Numbered from the stretch's first letter, positions 18,168-27,680 are shown. The stretch is DNA of 64,000 nucleotides from Gottschalkiaceae bacterium SANA (GCA_036323355.1 AP028876.1:992001-1056000), one strand, 5' to 3'. The notes: generated by a model from the sequence alone, not told the origin. Numbers and translations are program-made.

Positions 18168-18483
18168 TCTCGTCGGTTTTCAACCGACTCGTAAGAAAAC
18201 GTTTTTTTAATTCAAGGGGTTTTCATATGTATTATTCGTGTTTATCGAAGATTTTTGTAAACATGATAGCTTGAAAGAGAACAAAATGGTCTGAGAACGT
18301 ATGAATATCAACATGAAGGTTTTTTCATTCGGAAAAAGTTGCCCTAAAGGGATACTAAAATAGTCTGAAAAGTGTTATTATGATAGATGGCAGAGTTCTT
18401 GTAAGCTGCGGATCAAATAGAGCATTGTTGCATGAAATAGGACTGTTTTATGAATAAGAAATCGATGATATGTGAGGTGTAGG
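18168..18483. other. Intergenic region upstream of fhs
   Basis: It starts with a small perfect hairpin GTCGGTT-TTTC-AACCGAC (18172-18188), then AT-rich sequence. A TATTATGAT stretch at 18376-18384 could be a -10 region for fhs, without a convincing -35. GAGGTG at 18474 is the fhs ribosome binding site. No folate-type riboswitch could be recognised. Confidence 0.5.
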
Positions 18484-20163
18484 ATGGCGAATGTAGGAAC
18501 AGATATTGAGATTGCAAGAAGCGCAAAGATGAAAACCATCGATAAAATTGCAGAGGAAGCTGGAATTTTATCATCGGAATTAGAGCCCTATGGAAGATAT
18601 ATGGCGAAGATTTCCCTAGACGCCATGAAACGCTTGAAGGATCAACCTGATGGCAAACTGATTTTGGTGACAGCCATCAATCCGACCCCGGCAGGGGAAG
18701 GCAAGACAACCACGAATATCGGCTTGAGTATGGCCATGAATCAATTGGGCAAGAAGACCTTCACAACCTTGAGAGAGCCTTCTTTAGGCCCAGTATTTGG
18801 TATCAAGGGTGGTGCCGCCGGTGGCGGATACTCACAAGTGTTGCCTATGGAACAAATCAATCTCCATTTTACCGGAGATATTCATGCTATTACGTCTGCG
18901 CACAATTTATTGACGGCGCTTTTGGACAATCATATTCATCGTGGAAATGAATTGAATATCGATCCAAGGCGTGTAGTCTGGAAGCGCGTTATGGATTTAA
19001 ATGATCGTGCTCTTAGACATGTCAATGTTGGATTGGGTGGTCCATTGAATGGCGTGCCGCGAGAATCTGGATTTGATATTACAGTTGCCTCCGAGATTAT
19101 GGCCATCCTTTGTTTATCTAATGATATTGAAGATTTGAAGCGACGATTGGATCGAATTATTGTGGCTTACACCTATGATGTTCAGCCGATTCGATGTAAA
19201 GACCTAGGGGCGACGGACTCTTTGGCTATTCTTCTACGAGAAGCCTTGAATCCCAATCTGGTACAAACGATTGAAGGAACACCGGCTATTATTCATGGGG
19301 GACCCTTCGCAAATATCGCACATGGATGTAATAGTGTATTGGCAACAAAGATGGCTTTGAAACTTGGAGATTATGTAGTGACTGAAGCTGGATTTGGTGC
19401 AGATTTGGGTGCCGAAAAGTTTTTTAATATTAAGTGCCGCAAGGCGAATTTGACACCGGATGCTGCTGTGATCGTGGCGACTGCTCGTGCGTTGAAATTT
19501 CACGGTGGGGTGGAGAAGACACGATTGACAGAGGAAAATCTGGTAGCCGTGAAGAAGGGATTTGCCAATCTTGAGAAGCACGTGGAAAATGTGCGAAAAT
19601 TTGGAATTCCTTGCGTGGTGGCCATTAATGTATTTGCAAGTGACACCCGAGAAGAGTTGGATTTGATTCATCGCTTGTGTCATGAAATTGGGATCGAAGT
19701 TGTTCTGGCGGAGGTTTGGGGAAAAGGCGGAGCCGGCGGATTGGCTTTGGCAGAAAAAGTGATTGAATTGGTGGAAAGCAACCATAATAATTTTCACTAT
19801 CTTTATGATTCAAATCGCTCGATTCGAGAGAAGATCATTACCATTGCCAAGGAGATCTATGGAGCGGATGGGGTGAAATTTTCTAAGGAATGCGAGAAGC
19901 ATATTGCAGAGCTCGAGGAATTGGGTTTGGATCGCTATCCAATCTGCATGGCGAAAACACCGATGTCCTTATCAGACGATCCGCGTTTAAAGGGACGTCC
20001 AGAAGGGTTTAAAATTAATGTACAACAAATTCGCGCCAAAGCTGGCGCTGGATTTTTGATCGTATATACAGGAAATGTTATGACCATGCCGGGATTGCCG
20101 AAAGTGCCATCTGCGGTGAAGATGACCATCGATAAAAATGGAACGATTCAAGGGTTATTTTAA
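18484..20163 (+). CDS. fhs: Formate-tetrahydrofolate ligase
   Basis: 559 residues from ATG 18484, the usual length for FTHFS. The nucleotide-binding loop [10 protein letters not shown] is at 68-77, followed by [18 protein letters not shown], a family hallmark. The enzyme interconverts formate, ATP and THF with 10-formyl-THF. Because it heads a urocanate-degradation operon, I infer it works in reverse here, releasing formate and making ATP from the one-carbon unit taken off formiminoglutamate. 26 bases separate it from hutU, with AAGGGGG in between. Confidence 0.95.
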   Translation: MANVGTDIEIARSAKMKTIDKIAEEAGILSSELEPYGRYMAKISLDAMKRLKDQPDGKLILVTAINPTPAGEGKTTTNIGLSMAMNQLGKKTFTTLREPSLGPVFGIKGGAAGGGYSQVLPMEQINLHFTGDIHAITSAHNLLTALLDNHIHRGNELNIDPRRVVWKRVMDLNDRALRHVNVGLGGPLNGVPRESGFDITVASEIMAILCLSNDIEDLKRRLDRIIVAYTYDVQPIRCKDLGATDSLAILLREALNPNLVQTIEGTPAIIHGGPFANIAHGCNSVLATKMALKLGDYVVTEAGFGADLGAEKFFNIKCRKANLTPDAAVIVATARALKFHGGVEKTRLTEENLVAVKKGFANLEKHVENVRKFGIPCVVAINVFASDTREELDLIHRLCHEIGIEVVLAEVWGKGGAGGLALAEKVIELVESNHNNFHYLYDSNRSIREKIITIAKEIYGADGVKFSKECEKHIAELEELGLDRYPICMAKTPMSLSDDPRLKGRPEGFKINVQQIRAKAGAGFLIVYTGNVMTMPGLPKVPSAVKMTIDKNGTIQGLF

Positions 20164-20189
20164 AACAAAACATAAATAAGGGGGATGAC

Positions 20190-22217
20190 ATGATTCGAAA
20201 CGAAGCGATTGATCAAGCGATGCATGTAAAACTCGAAGATGTATGCAAGGAGTTGCCCAAGCCGCCCGTTTTTGAAGCAAACAAACGACGCGCACCAAAA
20301 CGAGCATTTACCTTGACTCAAGAGGAAACGGTATTGGCTCTGCAAAATGCCCTTCGGTATCTGCCGGAGAAATGGCACCAAACGATGGCACCAGAATTCT
20401 TGGAAGAACTCCGCACCCATGGCCGAATTTATGGGTATCGATTTCGACCCGAAGGCGCCATTAAAGGAAAAGGAATTGATCAGTATAAGGGGAAAACGGC
20501 AGCAGGAAAAGCGATTCAGGTGATGATCGACAACAACCTGGACTTTGATATCGCCCTCTATCCCTATGAGTTGGTGACCTATGGCGAGACGGGCCAGGTC
20601 TGTCAGAACTGGATGCAATATCAATTGATACGCAGATATTTAGAAGAGCTTCAGGAAGATCAAACCCTGGTGGTTGCTTCTGGCCACCCCGTTGGATTGT
20701 TTCACTCCGACCGCCATGCACCACGGGTGATTTTGACCAATGCTTTAATGATTGGCATGTATGACAATCAAGAAAATTGGAATCGCGCCATGCAATTGGG
20801 TGTAGCCAATTATGGCCAGATGACAGCTGGAGGCTGGATGTATATTGGACCTCAGGGGATTGTACATGGCACCTACTCGACGCTACTGAATGCGGCACGC
20901 CAACGCGCGGATCGAGCTGCCGATGCCGATTGCACGGGACTACTCTTTGTATCCAGTGGACTCGGCGGAATGTCAGGTGCGCAGGCGAAATCGGTTGAAA
21001 TTGCCAACGGGGTTGGCATCGTTGCAGAGGTAGACGCATCCAGAATCAAAACCCGCCATGACCAGGGCTGGGTATCCGAGGTTGCAAACACACCAAAAGA
21101 CGCGTTTTCCCGTGCTGAGCAAGCCAAAGAAAAGGGCCAAGCTCTTTCAATTGCTTTTCATGGAAATATTGTCGATCTATTGGAATATGCGGCAGAACAT
21201 GAGGTGACTATTGATCTATTGTCGGATCAAACCAGCTGTCATGCGGTGTATGACGGGGGATATTGTCCGGCTGATGTTACTTTTGAAGAACGAACTCGCC
21301 TCCTTTCCGAGGAGAAAAATCGTTTCGAAGCGATGGTGGACCAAACCCTAAAACGACATTTTAAAGCGATTCAAGCCCTAGCGAAACAGGGCACCTACTT
21401 TTTCGATTATGGAAACAGCTTTTTGAAAGCCGTGTTTGACGCGGGCGTGCCGGAAGTTTGCAAGAATGGCAAGGATCCCATTGATGGATTTGTTTTCCCA
21501 TCCTATGTGGAAGATTTGATGGGTCCTTTGTTCTTTGATTATGGCTATGGACCGTTTCGTTGGGTGTGCTTGTCAGGGGATCCGACTGATCTTGACAAAA
21601 CTGATCAAGCGGCTATGGACTGTATCGATCCAAATCGAAGATTTCAAGATCGAGACAACTACAATTGGATTCGGGATGCCAAGAAGAATGCTTTGGTGGT
21701 GGGAACCCAGGCGAGGATTCTTTATCAGGATGCTATGGGCCGTATGAAAATTGCTCTTCGATTTAATGAGATGGTGAGAGAAGGTGTGATTGGACCGGTT
21801 ATGCTGGGTAGAGATCACCACGATACTGGAGGCACAGATTCTCCTTTCCGCGAAACATCCAATATCAAAGATGGCAGCAATATTATGGCAGAAATGGCTA
21901 CCCATTGCTTTGCGGGTAATGCAGCACGAGGAATGACCATGATCGCCTTGCACAACGGCGGTGGTGTTGGCATTGGCAAGGTTATCAATGGTGGATTTGG
22001 TTTGCTTTTAGATGGAAGTGAACGGGTTGATGAAGTGATTAAATCGGCGATTCCATGGGATGCTATGGGCGGTGTGGCGAGACGGGGATGGGCGAGAAAT
22101 CCTCATGCGATTGAAACCGCCATGGCATACAATGAAGAGTATGCGGGACGAGATCATATCACGCTTCCATTTTTAGCGGATGTCGATGCATTGACTAAGC
22201 TTGTCAAAGGGAAATAG
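20190..22217 (+). CDS. hutU: Urocanate hydratase, long form
   Basis: 675 residues; the common bacterial urocanase is about 555 residues, while a longer form of this size is found in animals and some anaerobes. The NAD-binding stretch FVSSGLGGMSGAQ and the C-terminal GRDHHDTGGTDSPFRETS and ALHNGGGVGIGK are urocanase landmarks. It converts urocanate to 4-imidazolone-5-propionate using bound NAD as electrophile. Its neighbours supply the next steps. No histidine ammonia-lyase is in the window, so urocanate must be made by a gene elsewhere. Confidence 0.95.
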   Translation: MIRNEAIDQAMHVKLEDVCKELPKPPVFEANKRRAPKRAFTLTQEETVLALQNALRYLPEKWHQTMAPEFLEELRTHGRIYGYRFRPEGAIKGKGIDQYKGKTAAGKAIQVMIDNNLDFDIALYPYELVTYGETGQVCQNWMQYQLIRRYLEELQEDQTLVVASGHPVGLFHSDRHAPRVILTNALMIGMYDNQENWNRAMQLGVANYGQMTAGGWMYIGPQGIVHGTYSTLLNAARQRADRAADADCTGLLFVSSGLGGMSGAQAKSVEIANGVGIVAEVDASRIKTRHDQGWVSEVANTPKDAFSRAEQAKEKGQALSIAFHGNIVDLLEYAAEHEVTIDLLSDQTSCHAVYDGGYCPADVTFEERTRLLSEEKNRFEAMVDQTLKRHFKAIQALAKQGTYFFDYGNSFLKAVFDAGVPEVCKNGKDPIDGFVFPSYVEDLMGPLFFDYGYGPFRWVCLSGDPTDLDKTDQAAMDCIDPNRRFQDRDNYNWIRDAKKNALVVGTQARILYQDAMGRMKIALRFNEMVREGVIGPVMLGRDHHDTGGTDSPFRETSNIKDGSNIMAEMATHCFAGNAARGMTMIALHNGGGVGIGKVINGGFGLLLDGSERVDEVIKSAIPWDAMGGVARRGWARNPHAIETAMAYNEEYAGRDHITLPFLADVDALTKLVKGK

Positions 22218-22227
22218 GAGGAAGATC

Positions 22228-23130
22228 ATGGATAAAAAATCCTTGTATCAAAGTGTTCCAAATTTTAGCGAAGGTCGAGATTTAAAAAAAGTTGAAGCAA
22301 TCGTTGACTGCTTTCGAGGAAATCCAGGGGTAAAGCTTTTGGATTATAGTTCAGATGCCGATCACAACCGATCGGTTGTAACCGTCGTTGGAGAACCGGG
22401 ACCCCTGAAGGAGGCGCTGTTCAATGCGGTACAAATAGCGACTGAACTGATAGACCTTTCAACCCATCAGGGACAACATCCCCGTATGGGCGCAACCGAT
22501 GTGATCCCCTTTATACCCATACAAAATGCAAGCATGGAGGAAGCACGGGGCTTGGCGAATGATTTAGCGAAGCGATTGGGAGAAGAGCTGAAGATTCCAG
22601 TGATTCTTTATGAAGAGTCAGCAACGGCACCCCATCGCACCAACCTGGCCAAGGTACGAAAAGGCGAGTTCGAAGCCATGAAGGAAAAACTGCTTGAGGA
22701 AGAGTGGAGACCGGATTTTGGCCCGAATGCACCACATTCTACTGCGGGGGTTACCGCTGTTGGGGCACGAATGCCTTTGGTTGCTTTTAATGTGAATTTG
22801 AACACCAACGATTTGTCCATTGCTTCGGCGATTGGCAAGAAGGTACGTCATTCTTCCGGTGGTTTGCGATTTGTAAAAGCCATGGGTGTTGCTCTAGAAG
22901 ATCGTGGGATTGTACAGGTTTCCATGAATATGACCAATTATACCAAAACGGCACTTTACCAAGCCGTTGAGATGGTTCGATTTGAAGCGGCGCGCTACGG
23001 GGTTGCCGTGATAGGAACAGAATTAATCGGATTGGCGCCGATGGCGGCCTTGATCGATTCTGCCGTTTATTATATGGGTCTCGAGGACTTCTCATATGAG
23101 CAGGTGCTTGAAACCCATTTGATGGAGTAG
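22228..23130 (+). CDS. ftcD: Glutamate formimidoyltransferase
   Basis: 300 residues from ATG 22228 (AGGAGGAAGATC before it). It matches the formiminotransferase half of FtcD: VPNFSEGRD at the N-terminus, HQGQHPRMGATDVIPF near residues 75-90, and GLAPMAALIDSAVYY at the end. It moves the formimino group of formiminoglutamate to tetrahydrofolate, freeing glutamate. The cyclodeaminase half that follows in mammalian FtcD is a separate gene here (fchA-like, 24412-25029). Confidence 0.92.
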   Translation: MDKKSLYQSVPNFSEGRDLKKVEAIVDCFRGNPGVKLLDYSSDADHNRSVVTVVGEPGPLKEALFNAVQIATELIDLSTHQGQHPRMGATDVIPFIPIQNASMEEARGLANDLAKRLGEELKIPVILYEESATAPHRTNLAKVRKGEFEAMKEKLLEEEWRPDFGPNAPHSTAGVTAVGARMPLVAFNVNLNTNDLSIASAIGKKVRHSSGGLRFVKAMGVALEDRGIVQVSMNMTNYTKTALYQAVEMVRFEAARYGVAVIGTELIGLAPMAALIDSAVYYMGLEDFSYEQVLETHLME

Positions 23131-23136
23131 GTGAGA

Positions 23137-24378
23137 ATGATGTTGTGGATTCAAAATCCATCGGAAGTGGTTACCTGTCATGCGATGCAGGCGAAAAAAG
23201 GCAAGGACATGCAAGATATTGGACGTATGACCGGGGTTGAAATCTTGATTCAAGACGATAAAATTCTAGCAATCGCGCCGCGAGTAGATCTTGAAGCGGC
23301 CTATGATCTTGCTCAGGCAGAGGTATTAGATGCCAAGGGCCATTCGGTTCTTCCGGGCTTTATTGATTCCCATACTCATTTGGTTTGGGGTGGGGAACGC
23401 GCAGAGGAATTTTCTTGGCGCCTTTCCGGTATGGACTATATGGAGATTATGAACCGCGGAGGCGGGATTGCCGCATCCGTTGAAAAAACGCGGGCAGCCT
23501 CGAAAGAAGAATTGATTAAGGCAGCGAACGAGCGGCTGGATTCCATGCTTCGCATGGGGGTAACGACGGTGGAAGCCAAGAGTGGGTATGGATTGAATTT
23601 AGAGACGGAACGCAAGCAGTTGCGTGTGGTCGAAGAACTCAATCAGATCCATGCGGTGGATCTTGTAAGTACCTATATGGCTGCTCATGCCATTCCTAAG
23701 GGCATAGGGAAAGAAGACTACATCTCGTCCATCATTGAAGAACTGGCCGAAATTCGCAAAACCACAAATGCCGAATTTTTCGATGTTTTTTGCGAAAAGA
23801 ATGTCTTTGAACTTGCTGATACAAAGAAACTTCTGGATGCAGCGGCTGGCCATGGATTTTCTTTGAAACTCCATGCCGATGAGATTGTTTCTTTGGGGGG
23901 AGCGGAATTGGCAGTATCCATGAAAGCGACCTCAGCGGACCACCTCTTGCAGGTAACCGAAGATGGCGTACGCGCTTTGGCGGAAGGGGATACCATTGCG
24001 ACCTTGTTGCCGGGTACTGCCTTTAGCTTGCAGACTGACTATGCGCCAGCACGGCGACTGATTGAAAATGGTTGCGCACTTGCCCTGGCATCGGATTTGA
24101 ACCCGGGCAGTTGCCATTCAGAGTCGATTCCCTTGATCATTGCTTTGGCATGTTTGCAGATGAGTATGACGATTGAAGAAGTGATCACCGCTTTAACCAT
24201 CAATGCGGCAGCCGCAGTGAATCGTTTGGATACCATAGGATCTTTGGCTGTGGGCAAGCAGGCGGATCTGATTCTACTAGATGCACCAAGTTATTTTCAA
24301 TTGATCTATCATCTCGGTGTGAACTCCGTGAAAACCGTTGTAAAAAAAGGAAAAGTTGTTTATCAACGAGACTACTAG
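23137..24378 (+). CDS. hutI: Imidazolonepropionase
   Basis: 413 residues. The metal-dependent amidohydrolase signatures are clear: DSHTHLVWGGER near residue 70, KLHADE near 245, and SDLNPGSCHSES near 320. It opens the imidazolone ring to give N-formimino-L-glutamate. The ATG at 23137 is chosen with GGAG eight bases upstream, inside the end of ftcD; a second ATG follows directly at 23140. Confidence 0.95.
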   Translation: MMLWIQNPSEVVTCHAMQAKKGKDMQDIGRMTGVEILIQDDKILAIAPRVDLEAAYDLAQAEVLDAKGHSVLPGFIDSHTHLVWGGERAEEFSWRLSGMDYMEIMNRGGGIAASVEKTRAASKEELIKAANERLDSMLRMGVTTVEAKSGYGLNLETERKQLRVVEELNQIHAVDLVSTYMAAHAIPKGIGKEDYISSIIEELAEIRKTTNAEFFDVFCEKNVFELADTKKLLDAAAGHGFSLKLHADEIVSLGGAELAVSMKATSADHLLQVTEDGVRALAEGDTIATLLPGTAFSLQTDYAPARRLIENGCALALASDLNPGSCHSESIPLIIALACLQMSMTIEEVITALTINAAAAVNRLDTIGSLAVGKQADLILLDAPSYFQLIYHLGVNSVKTVVKKGKVVYQRDY

Positions 24379-24411
24379 AACAAGCAGTTTTGCTTGATAC
24401 AAGGAGGTACT

Positions 24412-25029
24412 ATGTTACAGGAAAAACGAGTCGATGAGTTTATGGAAACCCTTGCGTCTAATGCACCGGTACCTGGTGGAGGGAGCGTAGCAGCTTTAAG
24501 TGGAGCTCTTGCGGCAGCTTTGACAGAGATGGTGGCGAGCTTGACGGTAGGGAAAGCCAAGTATGCAGAATCTGAAAAGGAGATGCAAGAGATTTTGATT
24601 GCTTTCTCCGACTATCGAGAAGCATTTTTACGCGGCATGGACGAGGATGCCCAAGCTTTTCATTTAGTCATGGACGCTTTGTCTATGCCGAAAGAAACCG
24701 ATGACCAAAAGAGTGTTCGGAAAGAGGCCATGCAAAATGCTTTTAAAGAAGCTTCTCGGGTACCCCTTGAGACGGCACGCTTGGGAATGAATCTCTTCCC
24801 AGGAATTCAAGTGGTCGTAGAACGGGGAAATCAAAATGCGGCATCCGATGGATTGGTTGCTGCCATGATGGCACGAAATGCAATATTATCTGCTCTTCTA
24901 AATGTGCGAATTAATTTACAGTCCATCAAGGATGAAAACTTTGTGATCGCCACGCGAAAAGAAGTTTTAGACCTGGAGCGACAGGCCATTGCGCAAGAAG
25001 CTGAAATTTTAAAATTAGCCCAGTTTTAG
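24412..25029 (+). CDS. fchA: Formimino-THF cyclodeaminase / methenyl-THF cyclohydrolase (FchA family)
   Basis: 205 residues from ATG 24412 after CAAGGAGG. The family signature APVPGGGSVAALSGALAAAL is at residues 15-34. Members either deaminate 5-formimino-THF to methenyl-THF or hydrolyse methenyl-THF to 10-formyl-THF; the two cannot be told apart by eye, and both are needed between FtcD and Fhs. Its place in this operon favours cyclodeaminase activity at least. Last gene of the operon. Confidence 0.88.
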   Translation: MLQEKRVDEFMETLASNAPVPGGGSVAALSGALAAALTEMVASLTVGKAKYAESEKEMQEILIAFSDYREAFLRGMDEDAQAFHLVMDALSMPKETDDQKSVRKEAMQNAFKEASRVPLETARLGMNLFPGIQVVVERGNQNAASDGLVAAMMARNAILSALLNVRINLQSIKDENFVIATRKEVLDLERQAIAQEAEILKLAQF

Positions 25030-25037
25030 CAGATGGA

Positions 25038-25064
25038 GCATCGAAAATTTTCGATGCTTTTTTC
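25038..25064 (+). terminator. Terminator of the fhs-hut operon
   Basis: GCATCGAAAA / TTTTCGATGC perfect palindrome followed by six T. Confidence 0.85.
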
Positions 25065-25120
25065 TTTTACAAAACTATGATAAACTTGTAATGAGTTCAA
25101 AATGAAAATGGGGTGAAATA

Positions 25121-25537
25121 ATGGATCTAAACATACCTTCTTTCTTGAGAAACCAGGGAATTAAAGCTTCTTATCAACGGATACGGATCTATGAGTATCT
25201 GATGAATAGCCGAACCCATCCAACGGTTGCGGAAATTTATGATGCCTTGATTACAGATATCCCTTCTTTGTCGAAAACAACGGTGTACAACACTTTGAAT
25301 CTCTTTGTGGAAAAAGCTTTGGCTGAAGAGGTTACCATTGAAGGCAGTGAAATGAGATACGATATCAAGGATCCAAAAGGTCATGGGCATTTTAAATGCA
25401 CCCAATGCCATCGGATTTTCGATATTCCGATTGAGATCGAGAATATTTTTACAGAAGAGTTGAGTGAATTCCAAGTACAAGCCCAATTTGTACACTTTGT
25501 TGGAGTCTGCCCAGACTGCTTGAAAAAGAATAGCTAA
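25121..25537 (+). CDS. Fur/PerR family metal-dependent repressor
   Basis: 138 residues: winged helix at about 1-80 (SLSKTTVYNTLN recognition region) and a dimerisation/metal domain. The structural zinc site is complete, with Cys93-x2-Cys96 and Cys130-x2-Cys133; His88 and His90 (GHGH) fit the regulatory metal site. PerR and Fur both have this arrangement; without alignment I cannot choose between peroxide and iron sensing. It sits alone between the hut terminator and a TetR gene 12 bases downstream. Confidence 0.88.
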   Translation: MDLNIPSFLRNQGIKASYQRIRIYEYLMNSRTHPTVAEIYDALITDIPSLSKTTVYNTLNLFVEKALAEEVTIEGSEMRYDIKDPKGHGHFKCTQCHRIFDIPIEIENIFTEELSEFQVQAQFVHFVGVCPDCLKKNS

Positions 25538-25549
25538 GGAGGAAGCACG

Positions 25550-26158
25550 ATGCCTCAAATACAAAAGGAATCTGTAAAGAAGAGAATTATGAAGGAAGCG
25601 AAAGCAGCCTTTTTACTTGCAGGATATCAAAATACATCCATGCGGCAAATTGCTAAAAAATCGGATATGACCGTGGGAAATCTATATCGATATTTCGAAA
25701 ACAAGGCGAGTCTTTTTGGTGCAATTGTCGACCCCTTTTTGAGAGAGATCGACCAAGTATTGAAGGAGACGACCAAAGATTGGGTGAGTTTAAGTATCGC
25801 TCCTGTCGGGGTTTTTGACCTAGAAAAAAAGTCTTGTCAAGAGGCCATTTTTACAATGACTCGTTTTTTGGTTCGTATTATTAGACAGCACCGAGAGGAG
25901 TCGATTTTGGTATTGGCAAAGTCCAGCGGCTATCGGTATGGGAATACCCTTCAAGATACAGTGGGGTGGATTCATGAAGTGTTCGTTGAGCGTGAACGAG
26001 CAATGGGACGAAAGGTCTTGCCCATTTATACAAAGGCGCTGGCCAGTGGATTTTTAGAAAGTTTAATGGTTATGATCCAAGAGTCAAAAACAGATGAGGA
26101 AGCAGAATTGGTGCTGATGCAATTGATTGAAAATTATTTTCGGATTCCAGCAAAGTAA
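25550..26158 (+). CDS. TetR family transcriptional regulator
   Basis: 202 residues. Helix-turn-helix at about 10-55: AKAAFLLAGYQNTSMRQIAK and MTVGNLYRYFENKASLF are typical. The C-terminal ligand domain is not recognisable. ATG 25550 follows AAGGAGGAAGC, 12 bases after the Fur-type gene, so the two regulators are probably cotranscribed. No adjacent target gene other than trpS, which has its own promoter. Confidence 0.88.
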   Translation: MPQIQKESVKKRIMKEAKAAFLLAGYQNTSMRQIAKKSDMTVGNLYRYFENKASLFGAIVDPFLREIDQVLKETTKDWVSLSIAPVGVFDLEKKSCQEAIFTMTRFLVRIIRQHREESILVLAKSSGYRYGNTLQDTVGWIHEVFVERERAMGRKVLPIYTKALASGFLESLMVMIQESKTDEEAELVLMQLIENYFRIPAK

Positions 26159-26168
26159 GACAATATGG

Positions 26169-26197
26169 TTGATTAATAGCGGTTTATTTGTTAGAAT
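26169..26197 (+). promoter_or_regulatory. Sigma-A promoter of the T-box-trpS unit
   Basis: TTGATT (26169-26174), 17-base spacer, TAGAAT (26192-26197); start expected near 26204. Confidence 0.6.
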
Positions 26198-26203
26198 AAG
26201 TTC

Positions 26204-26446
26204 AATTCAATAAGAAACATTATTGCACAAGAAGAGTAGCTGAAAGAACTAGGATAGCGAGCGGGGAATGGTGAAAGCCCTGCCTAAAGACTTTTAGTGA
26301 ATGGACTTGTAAAATGACCGACGAATACATAGTCGGATCCGGTTCCCGTCGTTATGGGATAAGCGGGATGCGAGTTGCATCCAACAAAGGTGGCACCGCG
26401 GAGAGATTCGTCCTTAAACCCAATCTGGGTTTAAGGGCTTTTTTTA
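26204..26446 (+). promoter_or_regulatory. T-box riboswitch, tryptophan specifier
   Basis: Stem I apex GGGGAATGGTGAAAGCCC (26262-26280) contains the GGTGNRA-type loop. On its 3' side AGTGAATGGAC (26296-26306) shows the GAA-codon-A layout with codon TGG at 26302-26304, matching tryptophan. The T-box sequence AAAGGTGGCACCGCG (26386-26400) is complete, and the terminator CTTAAACCCA / TGGGTTTAAG with T-run ends at about 26445. Uncharged tRNA-Trp should stabilise the antiterminator and switch on trpS. Confidence 0.95.
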
Positions 26447-26460
26447 TGTAAGATGAATAG

Positions 26461-26574
26461 ATCTTCGTTAAGCTATTAGCAAAGAGTTGAGCTTGCTAAC
26501 ACAGAGCAGAGGTGACAATCTGCTAATATACTGTTAAGCGAAGATGGTCTGACTTGAACAGGATTCAAGCCAGA
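26461..26574 (+). promoter_or_regulatory. Second folded leader between the T-box and trpS
   Basis: An outer stem (ATCTTCG and TTAA at 26461-26471 with 26534-26545) encloses two perfect hairpins: TTAGCAA / TTGCTAA (26476-26482, 26493-26499) and AGCAGA / TCTGCT (26505-26510, 26519-26524), a three-way junction. The 5' arm TTAGCA can instead pair with TGCTAA at 26521-26526, so two folds exclude each other. A further hairpin TCTG-CTTGAA / TTCAAG-CAGA follows at 26548-26574, just before the trpS ribosome binding site. No known class fits; function is inference. Confidence 0.5.
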
Positions 26575-26604
26575 ATTCATGAGTTGAGAAAGGAGGAAAT
26601 TGAG

Positions 26605-27603
26605 ATGGAAGAAAAAAAGATTATTTTTAGCGGCATTCAACCAACTGGGGTATTTACACTAGGCAATTACTTGGGGGCAATTCGCAATTGGAAGAACTTG
26701 CAGGACGAATATAACAGTATATTTTGTGTTGTCGATCTGCACGCCTTGACGGTGCGTCAAGTGCCAAAGGATCTTAGGGCTCAAACCTATCAGGCATATG
26801 CTTTAATACTAGCCTGCGGAATTGATCCGGAAAAGGCCTTGGTATTTGTACAATCCCATGTATCGGGCCATGCCGAGTTAAGCTGGATCCTCAACAACTA
26901 TACCTATTTTGGTGAATTGAGCCGTATGACGCAGTTCAAAGCGAAGTCGCAAAAGCATGAAGACAACATTAATGCGGGGCTCTTTGATTATCCAGTCTTA
27001 ATGGCAGCGGATATTCTCTTGTATCAAGCGGATTTAGTGCCAATTGGTGCCGATCAGAAACAGCATTTGGAATTAGCACGGGACGTAGCAGACCGTTTTA
27101 ACAAAGCATACAGTCCGACTTTTGCAGTACCGGAAGGGTATTTTGGAAAATCGGGTGCGCGAGTGAAAAGCTTGCAAGAACCGACGAAAAAGATGTCCAA
27201 GTCGGATACCAATGAAAAAGGATATGTTCTTTTGTTGGATCCGCCAAATGTGATTCGAAAGAAATTTAGAAGCGCTGTAACGGATTCTGATGCTAAGGTT
27301 ACCTATGATCCAGAAAATAAGCCGGGAATTGCAAATCTAATGGAGATTTATCAAGCCATTACGGAAGACTCTTTAGAATCAATTGAGATAAAGTTCGAAG
27401 GCAAAGGATATGGAGCCTTTAAGGATGCTGTTGCCGATGTGGTAATCGAAGAACTTGAGCCGATTCAAAAGCGATTTGAAGAATTGATGAGCGATAAAAA
27501 GGGCTTGGAAGCGATTATGAAAGAGCATGCTGAGAAGGCAGACCGCATGTCTGTGAAGACCCTCAGAAAAGTGAAGAAAAAGATTGGCTTGGTTCAAGTA
27601 TAA
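26605..27603 (+). CDS. trpS: Tryptophan-tRNA ligase
   Basis: 332 residues from ATG 26605 with AAAGGAGG eight bases before; the frame is open further upstream to a TTG at 26554, but that lies in the structured leader. The HIGH-like motif is in QPTGVFTLGNYLGA (12-25) and the KMSKS motif is exact in TKKMSKSDTN near residue 195. It charges tRNA-Trp. The T-box with TGG specifier upstream confirms the amino acid. Confidence 0.97.
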   Translation: MEEKKIIFSGIQPTGVFTLGNYLGAIRNWKNLQDEYNSIFCVVDLHALTVRQVPKDLRAQTYQAYALILACGIDPEKALVFVQSHVSGHAELSWILNNYTYFGELSRMTQFKAKSQKHEDNINAGLFDYPVLMAADILLYQADLVPIGADQKQHLELARDVADRFNKAYSPTFAVPEGYFGKSGARVKSLQEPTKKMSKSDTNEKGYVLLLDPPNVIRKKFRSAVTDSDAKVTYDPENKPGIANLMEIYQAITEDSLESIEIKFEGKGYGAFKDAVADVVIEELEPIQKRFEELMSDKKGLEAIMKEHAEKADRMSVKTLRKVKKKIGLVQV

Positions 27604-27634
27604 ATGCCATTTAGTCAAAAGTAGATTGAGTCTA

Positions 27635-27680
27635 AAAAGATCCCTCAAATCCGAATATAATTGGATTTGAGGGATCTTTT
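27635..27680. terminator. Bidirectional terminator between trpS and the minus-strand operon
   Basis: AAAAGATCCCTCAAATCC and its inverse GGATTTGAGGGATCTTTT form an 18-base perfect stem with a GAATATAATT loop. It serves both convergent units. Confidence 0.9.

Noticed and set aside
19234-19797. 187-codon minus-strand frame inside fhs
   Set aside because: Antisense shadow of a well conserved enzyme, Cys/His/Phe-rich, no ribosome binding site.
20461-21039. 192-codon minus-strand frame inside hutU
   Set aside because: It is antisense to a strongly supported gene, has no ribosome binding site and its Arg/Ser/Pro/His-rich composition is that of a shadow frame.
25065-25120. PerR/Fur box in front of the Fur-type gene
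   Set aside because: TACAA and TTGTA arms flank the region, but the sequence does not match either box consensus well enough to report as a site.
26461-26574. A second T-box or a tRNA gene before trpS
   Set aside because: There is no T-box consensus, no second terminator, and the arms do not have tRNA dimensions or a GTTCRAATC loop.
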